Assembly: GCA_941918925.1 (NCBI GenBank)
Contig: OW799234.1
Span: forward strand, 93,103,978 to 93,167,977
Length of the DNA: 64,000 nt
Reading direction: 5' to 3'
Source of the DNA: Phyto melanocephala
Taxonomy: Eukaryota; Arthropoda; Insecta; Diptera; Rhinophoridae
The translations under genes and the position numbers were made by a program. Positions 12,063 through 22,000 of this stretch are shown here, one piece after another. Position 1 is the first letter of the stretch; every line of letters starts with the position of its first letter. Below the pieces are notes generated by a model. It ran no database searches. It was not told where the DNA came from and was given only the letters and a program-made list of their open reading frames with translations.

Positions 12063-12065
12063 CAG

Positions 12066-13110
12066 GTCTCTGCTTATTAAATACGACAGCACAACAATAA
12101 ACATAGCGTACAAAGTTATATTATTATAAGACACTTTTTGTTTGAAAGACAACAACAACATTTTTAAACCATTGTAAAATTATAGAACAATATGACAATA
12201 TGACATGACAAGACACCTTGTGAATCACCCAAATATAAAATATGACTAAAAATAAGACCATCATGTTTTATGAAAGGGCAAGACGAACTCGTATATTTTT
12301 GGCATTTAATATAATTTAAATCAAAACTCATTTAAAACTATGACCTAAACAAGAAATATCAGTAATTATGGTTGAAATTCTTAGAGTAGAAACATTTAAA
12401 AATTTTTTCATAGTTTTTGTTTTTAATCGTAAATATTTTTAAAACCAAATCTCTGGTTTAATAATTTTAAAATTATTTTCTTTTAAGTTGGCTTCATTAC
12501 GCCACTTTAAACTTTGAATTTACCACTGGCTGTAAGAAGGCTTATAATATCTCAACATATAAATTATAGTTTAAGATGGATTACTTGGCCATATAAAAGC
12601 TACTTGCAGGCATATATGTATGCATGTAATACATTTATGTACTTAAATATTACGTTACATAAAATGCACAACGTCCTCTTTAATAGCAGACTAAAAATAG
12701 ATTTTTTACTTATAATTTCTAGTGTGCTTAATCAAAATTCAAAAAATATCACACAAAAATATGAATTCTATTAAAAATTTTATAAATATCAATTTGAGTT
12801 GAGTACTATATATTCTACTGAAAATTGTCTATAATGTTAGCCACTTAGAAATGTTGCTTTTGAGGTGACGATAAGAAGTCTAAAGAGTAACTATTGAGTG
12901 CTTAGCATGGAAAATACAGGCATTCACTTGGGATTTTTTTTTTTTTTGTAAAATGAATTAAGTTTAACATAAAAATGCATCTACTTAGTTAATATAAGAG
13001 TTTGTACTGTTTTTAGACATTTATGGCAGCTAAAGCCTTAAGTTTCAGACTCACAATTTGTCAAGGCGTTAAAATTTTTTTTTTTTTAATAATTGTTGGG
13101 TGTTATGCTT
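12066..13110. other. Intronic DNA; one shared short motif
   Basis: 'CACCTTGTGAATCACC' near 12214-12230 resembles the end of the foldback element at 20510-20666, so half of such an element may be present. Otherwise A+T-rich with a poly(T) tract at ~12935. Confidence 0.35.
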
Positions 13111-13627
13111 TAAACACATAGACGACAGCAGACAGCAAGCAGCAATATGTCAAAAATAAAATCCATGTGTTTAAATGAAAACGATTATTTTGACGGCAGC
13201 ACAGCAGCACGACTGCAAAACAGCATTTGCTGCTGCTGCCAACTTAGGCTATTTTCTATTTTGACGGGCAGCAAGAAACAAATATAGTGTTGCCATTATA
13301 TATATTAAATTGGAAAAAAAAGAACAAAAGCTTATTTTTGATATTAAACATAAAAGAACATTACAAAAATACAATAAAGAAATAAATTTATGTGTTTTTA
13401 TAGCTTTTCGTGATATTATTACATATTTTTATCAATAACTTTAATTTTATTCATTATAAAATATATATGCGGCATCCCTGAAATTCGTATTGCTAAAATA
13501 CACATCAGCTGATTATTATGTTGTTGCTGTCTTCAAAATAATTATGAAGCTGACTTCAGAGCAGCATTTGAAGTTGGCAGCATTTGAAGCCGTGAAGTTG
13601 TGAAGTCAGCTGGCGTCTATGTGTTTA
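13111..13627. mobile_element. MITE-like element with 18-bp inverted ends, 517 bp
   Basis: The left end TAAACACATAGACGACAGC and the right end (reverse complement TAAACACATAGACGCCAGC) match at all but one base. The interior has repeated CAGCAGCA/GCAGCATTTG motifs near both ends. No transposase. A target duplication is not clear; the flanks share only GCTTT. Confidence 0.6.
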
Positions 13628-14059
13628 GAGCTTTAGTGCGAACGTTGTGTACTTCTTATCCCTTTCATTATAAGTCGTAAGACCTGACAAATGATGGTGT
13701 AAAATGAATAGAGCTGAATAGTGGAAAAACAAATTGTAATCAATAGATGAAGAGACGAAAGCAGATATAGATAAAAATAGGACAAGTGGATTGTATTTTT
13801 TATTTTCGTGCCCTTCACACGACAGTGATATTGCCAAGACCCGTGTATGGTGTCAAAATATCAGAAAATCAGCATAATCGCCTTATAATTTTCTGAGATA
13901 AAGGCAAATAAATGCGACTGCCTCCATTTTTTTAAATCTTATTTCATCAAAAGAATTAAAATATTTCAGGCCCTTAGATCTGACATGACAAATTTTGGAC
14001 AAATCGATCACTAATCGGCAAAGTTGTAGGCAAAAATTATTTGGTAAAATATATACATA
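13628..14059. other. Intronic DNA, no feature seen
   Basis: Overlapping open frames on the minus strand are low-information and unrelated to any family I know. Confidence 0.35.
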
Positions 14060-14615
14060 TAAAAAGTGATTTAATTTCAAGGGCCGATTATTTAGGTTAT
14101 TATTGGTGTTTCTTTTTATTATGACAATTTTGGTATGGTTCAACTATTTATGTATGGAACGAAATTATACACCTCCATTCGATGGTCCAAATTTTCAATG
14201 ACAATGTTTATGTTCAATTGTTGGGCACGATGATGAGTCGAGGTTGACTGCTCTTTTGCCACACTATCGCGAAAAACAGCAATGTTTTCCGTTCAACGAA
14301 CTAATAAGGCATTCACAAATGTTTTCACATTTTATACAGACCTGGCTGAAATTTAAATGTTTTTCACTATTCTCCTGATTGTGGACGAATTTGAACGATT
14401 ATGTTGACCAAAAGAATCACGAAGTGCATTTTGATTTAAACGCACATTTTCGTAATAAGCCTGAAAACCTTTAATGCGTTGCTCGATTGTGTATCTTTCC
14501 ATGGTTAAAATTGGGATAGTCTGTGATTGAAAAATGTCAAATGAAATGCAGAAAAAAAATTGACGTTTAGGTGTGGTTCACATTCAACGTCGGCCCTTAA
14601 AACTTAACCACCTTT
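14060..14615 (-). mobile_element. Short non-autonomous mariner derivative, ~555 bp, minus strand
   Basis: On the minus strand it starts at ~14615 with GGTGGTTAAGTTTTAAGGGCCG and ends at ~14060 with TCGGCCCTTGAAATTAAATC, forming inverted ends. The transposase start is at ~14503 (MERYTIEQRIKGFQAYYEN), followed by QNALRDSFGQHNRSNSS-like sequence. It then joins 'GTCATTGAAAATTTGGACCATCG' directly to the 3' tail 'GTTCCATACATAAATAG'. The whole catalytic core is missing, at the same place as in the 22146 copy. Confidence 0.75.
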
Positions 14616-14629
14616 TATTTTTAAAAATA

Positions 14630-14810
14630 TAAAATTTTTCAAGCTCCTAAATAATTTTTGGACACTTTAAAGACACCAAATTATAAGCCGTGGTCATAGA
14701 AATTATTTGTGAGAAAATCTAACAAACCAGTTGGAAACTAACAGAGATATAAGCACCGACATGCAATTGCTTCGATATTTTTCCAAACAAAAATCTATTC
14801 CTTCAGTTTC
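14630..14810. repeat. Dispersed repeat G, first copy
   Basis: 'TCAAGCTCCTAAATAATTTTTG' followed by a degraded ~150-bp match is shared with 18932-19090: ACACCAAATTATAAG versus ACATTAAATTGCCACC, GAAATTATTTGTGAGAAAAT versus GAAATCATTCCTGTGAAAAT, AAGCACCGACATGCAATT versus AAGCACCAGATTACAACT. Family unknown. Confidence 0.5.
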
Positions 14811-16837
14811 TATACCACCCCGAAAGCCAATAAGGGTAAGGGTTTGACTGGTAGACTACAATTTATTGCTTTAAAAAAACAAAATCAAAAATAGCGTTGT
14901 AATGGTGAAATAATAAAGAAAATGACGTATAAATGTGGCCAAATATAGCATTTTTACTTGTTTTGAATAGCTTGAACAAAAATTGAACATTTCATTAGAT
15001 CAGAGGTGTATTTTAATGTAATCATTGGCAACCACATTAAGGTATGCTAGTAATTCTACAACAATAAAAAAACCACTTTTTTTGGTTATTGTGTAATTGT
15101 CTTACACAGAAAATTGTTTGTTGTTTTGCAGAACTACCAACACCATATATTGTTTTATGCATAAAATACATTAAAAAATTAAAGAAAAAGAAGAAAAACG
15201 TACGCTATAACTCTGCACTCTTTTGCTTAAGTACGTAGCAAAGATTTAGTATTAAAATTTTTAACTTCCTACCCTTAAAATATCGTTAATTCCGTGACGT
15301 ATTTAAACTTCTGTTGTGCAGTTGCTCGTAAAATTAATATTTTATTGGCATTTAATGAACTAAAATCACTAAAATACGCAATTGCGATGATAAAAACAGT
15401 TTCTTTGTTTTACAAAAATAAAAAATATTTACATCTGCCAAAAAAAAAAACACCAATTATTCCTGCAAAAGAAAATAATAAATAAAATATCTATATATAA
15501 TTTTGTTTATTATTTTTTTTTATAAAAAAAGACTTAATAGTTACAGTTAAAATTTATAATTATTTAAAGACATTAAAGACATCATACATGTGAGAAACGT
15601 ACATTCAAGTAGTGTGTTTAGCAATTCGTCTTTAATTCATTGCAGTTATATACATTTTTTATATTATTTATTTATTTATCCTAAAGTATTTTATACTTAA
15701 TTTAAAAATAAAAAAAAATGTTGCAGCTGCATTTGTCGAAAAAAGACATTTACGAAATAAAATTTTAAACAGTAACAACGTTGTTAAACATCGACAACAA
15801 ACTAGTTGTTGTTATACACTAGATGTTGTGTGTAACTGATGTTGCCTTGCAGCATATGTTTGTATAAACAAAAGGTATGCGTGTGTGTGTTTCTATGCAT
15901 GACTTTAAAACGGTAAGATATCATGTGCTGTGATGGAAGTTCAAATAGTTAAGTTGTAAGCCAGTTTGTCTGGTGCAGCAATGATTGCAAAAATAAAAAA
16001 TATGTTAAATTTTTTTAATATGAGTTTTTGGTTAAATACACACACACATGTAGATGTATGTATAGTTGTTGTTGATTTTCTGTTGTGCCTGATTTTCATC
16101 TTGTTATTTACATAACATTTTCTGATGTTGCTTGCTGTTATGACCATGAGATAACTTTGACTTATAAAGTTATTACATGTCTGTCTACTCAATGCTTAGA
16201 TGTGTATTTCATGAATTTTGCCATATATTTTTTCTTTAATATTTTTTTTTATTTTTGTTTTTTTTTTTAATATTTTATATACATAATTTGGGGAAAAATA
16301 ATGTAAAATAAATTCAATTGTGCAAACAGCACATTGAAAAAAAAAATACTTGACTGACGTCCTTGGGTTAAAACGAAAAATATTTTGTCGTAATATTGAG
16401 CCAACATTCATTTAGACGCAAAATGTTATGATGCAATTTAAAAGTATTTTAAAATCCAATTTCTTTTTTTGTATAATTTATGTCAAAGTATTTAAAACAC
16501 ATATTTTGGTATTTAGTGATTTGATCAGAAATCAATTTGACACCATAGATGTAATGAAATAGAATAAATTCTGATTAAAAAGATTGACAAATTTTGGATG
16601 TTTTTTACCAATAAAGTGTTACAGTAGTTATGAACACTATAGATCAGAATTTGTAATTAATTAAACAAATTTATTTTTGTAAAATCGTATAGTAATATTA
16701 ATAATATTACCTTGAGAAGTAAGTTTTGAGAAATTTTATCAGAAATCTTCTTATTAAAGCAAACTTTTTTTCATAAATTGGTTTCAATGGTGAATTTGAT
16801 GTTTTATTTATGATGTTTTATATATATGATATACTTA
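14811..16837. other. A+T-rich intronic DNA, no feature seen
   Basis: Contains poly(A) tracts, a CA/GT microsatellite near 15886 and 16040, and a small palindromic patch (ACTAGTTGTTGTTATACACTAG) near 15801. No supported gene. Confidence 0.4.
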
Positions 16838-17659
16838 ATGAATATAAATGCATTCTGAATTTAAATTGCATATCAAGTTAAAAAAGCTAAAAATTATAAC
16901 TTTTTTATGGGGCGTGGCACTGCCCACTTTTCTAATCAAGATATTTTTAGTTATAACAACTCAATATGTGTGCAAAGTTTCACACAAATCAGTCCAGAGC
17001 AAGTACCTCAAAATTATAATTTTTTTTATGGGCGTGGCCCTGCCCACTTTTCTAATCACGAAATTATATTGTCATGACAGCTCAATATGTGTGTACAAAG
17101 TTTCAGAAAAATCGATCTAGTTCAAGTAGCTAAGAATTATAACATATTTCTTGTGGGCGTGGCACTGCCCACTTTTCTAATCATAAAATTGTATAATCAT
17201 GAGAGCTCAATATGTGTGTTCAAAGTTTCAGAAAAATCGGTGAAGTTCAAGTAGCTGAAAATGATAACTTTTTTTTAGGGCGTGGCACTGGCCACTTTTC
17301 TAAAAACGAAATTGTAAAGTCATGATATCTCAATATGTGTGCAAAGTTTCAGAAAAATCGGTGCAGTGGAAGTACCTAAAAGTCATAAATTTTTTTATGG
17401 GCGTGGCTCTGCCCACTTTTCTAGTCACGAAAGTATATAGTCATGACAGATGTGTGTGAAGTTTTAGAAAAATTGGTCAAGTGCAAGTAGTTAAAAATAA
17501 TAACTAATTTTTTATGGGCATGGCCCGCCCACTTTTTGCCACTCATAAACACTCCCTGGAATGTGTGCAACAACTTGCGAAAGTTTGAGTCCGATCGGTT
17601 TTACAATTTCGGAGTCTATAGCTAGCACACACACAGAGTTTTACTTTTATATATATAGA
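16838..17659 (-). mobile_element. Helitron-like tandem-array element, six units (A3)
   Basis: Six units of about 121 bp carry GGCGTGGC or GGCATGGC at 16911, 17031, 17156, 17279, 17400 and 17517. Each is followed by CCACTTTTCTAATCA and 'CTCAATATGTGTGCAAAGTTTCAGAAAAATCGG'-like sequence. The right (5') end has CACACACACAGAGTTTTAC and TATATATATAGA at 17648-17659. The left end keeps the GAATGCATTT-type segment but has lost the GC-rich CTAG terminus. It is the longest array of this family in the window. Confidence 0.7.
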
Positions 17660-18924
17660 CATACTAGAATAATTGACCATATATTTGAAATTATATTTCA
17701 AAATAAAGTAGTTATTGTTGAGATGTAACTGTCTCCATTATCAATGAAAACTCCGTCAATGTAAATTTCTACAAATTCCAATGAGTAACGTTTTGTAAAT
17801 AAATTGTCTCTTGGTATTATCCATCTAAGTTTTTATCACTCCTCTAATAAAAATTTTCCCAAGTTTTTACGGATGCTTTAGGTTGATAGCCTAGAAAAAG
17901 AAAAGAAAGGAAAATTTTTAAAATATGAATTTATATCTAAATATATGAATATGAATTTATATCTAGCTATTATAAATGACATGTTATTAATATATAATGT
18001 AGTTTTTAGGAATATATTTAGAAAGCTTTTTGGATAATAGTATGCAAAAAATGTAATGTCTCTCAGGCACATATTTGACTCTAAACTGTAAATGTAATTT
18101 CCTTGATTTTAAGCTATAGTTCTTGCTGCTTCTTTAATTCTTAGTCTTGATTGTTGGTTTATTCGAAAAGTTTTACCACCAATAAAACATTTTAGTTCTG
18201 TAGCCGACTAATTTCATTGTATCTTAGCCTCCGATGTCATCAATAAGGTTGTAGGTAACAATGATATTCATTAAAGCAATATACATGGAACATAAAGCAA
18301 TTAGTGGACGGCATCAAAATAAGGAAGCACTAGTATTATTTCGGCAGTATATACCATCAATGCCTGAGAAAAACAAAAACGTTGCTGGAAAGCAATTGAA
18401 CAATTTTGCAAAACGTTTGAAAACACAAAACTAGACAACACATTCGATAATTTTTTCACGTCGTTAGCATTAGCTGAACCGCTTTTTCCAGGGACTTAAC
18501 ATACGTTGGTAACTTGAGAGAGAATAAAAATTGCATTCGACCTGATTTTCTAACGTTAAAAATAAAAGAAAAGTTTATTTATGGATTAAGGAAAAACATG
18601 ACGCTGGTAATTTATATTTTAAATACTACAATGACGATGATTTCTCGAACCAGCCGAGTTCATCAAAGCAAACACATGTGAGACATAAATGCTATATGTT
18701 TTTACCGAAGTCATGTAGTATGTGTAGGTAATCTTGAAGTATTTGCCATTTGCAACAAACATTGTTCAAATCTCCTTTTTTGCTTAAAACTTCAATATTA
18801 AAAAAAGTATTTAAATTCATGTAATTTAAAGAAAAAAAATTTAATTTAATAAAAATTTACTTGTATGTGCCTCTAAGGTACATGTTGACTGGACTTGTTA
18901 CAAGGTTTTCCTGACTTAATTAGG
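17660..18924. other. A+T-rich intronic DNA, no feature seen
   Basis: No supported gene or repeat. A short tandem pair (TATGAATTTATATCTA) occurs at ~17925-17965. Confidence 0.4.
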
Positions 18925-19495
18925 GTAAAGATTCTCAAGCTCCTAAATAATTTTTGAATATATAAGTGACATTAAATTGCCACCAGCAGGCCTGGAAATC
19001 ATTCCTGTGAAAATTGTGTGAAAAAAACTGAAACAAAAGCACCAGATTACAACTACGTACTTCGTTGTTTATCCTAAAAGTTACAAACGAAAATAGATTT
19101 TTTGCTTTTAGACAAACGAGCTTAGCTAACAGAACGCAATGAAAAAATGAAAATCCATAAATACCGACAGTAAAAAATGGCGTAGAATAAATTTTTTTAT
19201 GTGTCAAATTAAGTATTAAGAAATGTACCCCTTTTATTCCCCTCAAAACTGATATCAATTGGCATTGTTTTACCATTGGAATATAGTAGACTTTTTTAAC
19301 CGGATCAATACTTATTTCAAAAAGGTAGACAAGTTTAAAACAGTGAGCTTATCAAAGATGGTGTCAGAAATAATACAGAATAATTGCACTTAACGTTAAA
19401 TTTGGAATGTAGGCTATGCTAAAATAAGGTCACGATGGTGAAAGGGTGTTATAAGATTCTGCATGGCCGAATATTTACAACACTCTTACTTGTTT
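18925..19495. repeat. Dispersed repeat G, second copy, with mini-me-like end
   Basis: 18932-19090 matches 14637-14800. At 19435-19495, 'GGTGAAAGGGTGTTATAAGATTCTGCATGGCCGAATATT...CTTACTTGTTT' matches the hairpin end of mini-me-like elements (27655-27712). Repeat G may therefore be an internal part of a diverged mini-me-like element, with its other end lost. Confidence 0.45.
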
Positions 19496-19784
19496 ATTAT
19501 ACATTTTATTTTTAATAAAAAAATCTTTTTACGTTTTTTTTCCGGTATCCTTAATTACCTTTTTAAATTTCAATATAAATTTAGTTTTTAGTTCAATTCT
19601 GTTTATTGAAATCCACAACATAAAGATTAAATTGTAATTAGCTGTGTTGTGAATTTTAAAAATATTTTAATTTAATTGAAACATTTAACCGATACAAATG
19701 TATTACTAAATTAAAATTCTATTTGTAACTTATTTGTAATATGTGCAACATAGAAAAAACACATCAATAAATTGTTGTGTAAAA

Positions 19785-20186
19785 TTAGTGGTCATTTTGC
19801 AAACAAACTAAACCAAAATTAAGGGATTTTTTCTGTTTTGATTGACAACAAAACGCTGAATAACCAAAAATTTTAATATACTGGCATGTTGTAGAGTTAA
19901 TGGTATTATCAGTTTGAAGAAGAGTTTGAATGGAGCCGGGTAGATGCGTTATAAAAAAAGTTATTTGCTTTGTTAAACTGTAGCTATTATTAAAATTACT
20001 AGAAGTGTGATACAGCTCTAGTATATCGTCCATAATCATAAACACTTTTTTAGGGTTTTCAATAATATTTTTGTACAATTGTTTGATAGATATAAAATTA
20101 ATAACCCCTGAGTAAGGAATGTTGAGGTGTTGACTCTGGCATACATAAGTATTGCTTATTTTTGTTTGTTTCTTGAATCGCAACAC
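19785..20186 (-). CDS. Unidentified open frame, 133 codons, no clear start
   Basis: This is the longest frame in the window without transposon similarity. It begins at a TTG, and the first in-frame ATG is well inside (FMIMDDILELYH), so it is not a complete gene as it stands. The peptide is polar with a mixed composition (VINFISIKQLYKNII, HLPGSIQTLLQTDNTIN) and two Cys near the end. There is no signal peptide, membrane helix or known motif. It may be a decayed exon or a chance frame; roughly one such frame in ten windows would be expected by chance at this base composition. Confidence 0.2.
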   Translation of the reverse strand: MLRFKKQTKISNTYVCQSQHLNIPYSGVINFISIKQLYKNIIENPKKVFMIMDDILELYHTSSNFNNSYSLTKQITFFITHLPGSIQTLLQTDNTINSTTCQYIKIFGYSAFCCQSKQKKSLNFGLVCLQNDH

Positions 20187-20509
20187 AAAGTCATAACAAC
20201 CTTTTGGTGCTTATGTAAAACACACATATATTTTGCATGATACAGAAATATTAGCTGTGTATAGTTCAGAGAATATTTAAGAACAAAATAAAAAAAGTGC
20301 ACAATATTTATTAACACTTTTACACACAAACGCTTCACACATTTTTAGAATTAAAATTCAGTAAAAAATAAACATGAAATAAAATATTGACACTTGGTTA
20401 AACATGAACTTTAAACGAACATATATGTTTTTTTGCATGTTACCAACAACATTCAATATTATATACTCTCAGCAATTTTTAGAGCATATACATACATACA
20501 TATATATAT

Positions 20510-20666
20510 GGTGAGTTCACAACAAGTGCTATCAAGTCTTATTTCCATAAGTTCCTAAAATTTTAAAATTATTGAAAAATATTGTATTTTTTGTTGTTAG
20601 AATTTGAAACCATTTTAAAAATGAGGACAAATTACAAAGCCAGATAGCACACCTTGTGAATACACC
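20510..20666. mobile_element. Small foldback element, ~157 bp
   Basis: The left arm GGTGAGTTCACAACAAGTGCTATC and the right arm (reverse complement GGTGTATTCACAAGGTGTGCTATC) are inverted repeats with a few mismatches. No coding capacity and no clear target duplication. A related end is at ~12214. Confidence 0.5.
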
Positions 20667-22000
20667 AACAGTATGTAAAAACAAACTCTAATATTTACCT
20701 TAGGGTATCAAACATATTTTAGTTTTAAACGTACCTTCTATTTTTTTTTTTTTTTTTGTATATTACTTTTAGATTTATTCGACCATACAGAAAACTGAAA
20801 ACAACTGAAATGAATTAGTAAATACAATATTACTACTCAGATCTAATACGAGTGCTTGATATACATCAATTTATACACATACATACTTAAAACAACAATT
20901 TATTTTATGGTGCTTTATTTATTAACATGCTGAATATATTTATAACTTTTTAATGAAACATATAGAATTTGACACTCAACACTTGTTGGTTGGTCGATAC
21001 CAACAACACTCAATGTCTGTAACAATTGATCGCATATGTATGTCAGTTACTAGAGTGTTACAGTATGTACACAAATAAAAATGTATTACAATTACGAAAT
21101 CAATATTGTTTATTAAAGTTTTATTTGATTTTGCTTAAATAATCAAATAAAATAAATTTAAAAAAATATTTTAAGTTATTTAATTACGTCTATTAAAATT
21201 TTTTGATTCATTTCAATATGTACTTATTGAAATAATTATATTAGTAATAATTTACATTAATAAATTATATTTGTGGGTATTTCGTATTCCAAAAAAAAAA
21301 AAAAAAAAAAATTTGACAACTCGATTTCTTTCTGAACACAAATCAGCGGGTGTTAATTTTTAACAAGCCTGTATACAAACTTATTTTTTTTTTATTACAT
21401 TTCTTGAACTATCCACTTTATTTAAAATTTGGCGTCATTTCTAATCCCGACATTTAATATCGGACAGCTAGACCTAGCAGTAAACATATTAAACGAGGAA
21501 ATAATTAACGTTTCTTTAAAATTTATGAGAAATAGAAAATAATACAAACCAATTAGTGTGATATTTTTATAGAACATATACATGTCAAAAATAGTGAGAG
21601 GCATTCTGAAATTTGTATTAGAGGAACATCTGCAATAACGTCAAAAGTTTTAATTATACCATACATGCTTAAATCAATCGGGTTTTGACGTATGTACTTA
21701 GAACTAACTTTTAAAAGGCCTATATTTCAGTTATCTTTATGGTGAAAGCAAATATTTTTAATGTCCGATTCAGTTAACTTGTTCAACTTAGGGCGATTAT
21801 TACAACTTACCGTTAGTTAAATGCAGGATTTTGTCGAACCGATAAGTGGCTTTGCATTTTTTAGCATTATTTTATAAGTTTTTATCCATTAAATAAATAT
21901 TATAATTATTATATCATAGTAGTTTCTACTAATGATATTTAACTTAGATAAATATTATCCTACAAAAATATTTTACTATATAGAGACTGTATGAACGTAA
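20667..22000. other. A+T-rich intronic DNA
   Basis: It holds poly(T) at ~20743, poly(A) of about 20 bases at 21292-21311, and a 'GATACCAACAACACTCAAT' motif at ~20997 also seen near 20440. No gene supported. Confidence 0.4.

Noticed and set aside
16848..17120. Open frame with repeated GVALPTFLI peptides (also 5932-6228, 42881-43243, 57462-57785)
   Set aside because: The frames run through the ~121-bp non-coding repeat units, in both orientations and at several loci. The peptide repetition comes from the DNA array.
16838..17659. Regularly spaced repeats resembling a CRISPR array
   Set aside because: Units are ~121 bp, diverged, without unique spacers, and found in an insect-like genome; they belong to a dispersed element.
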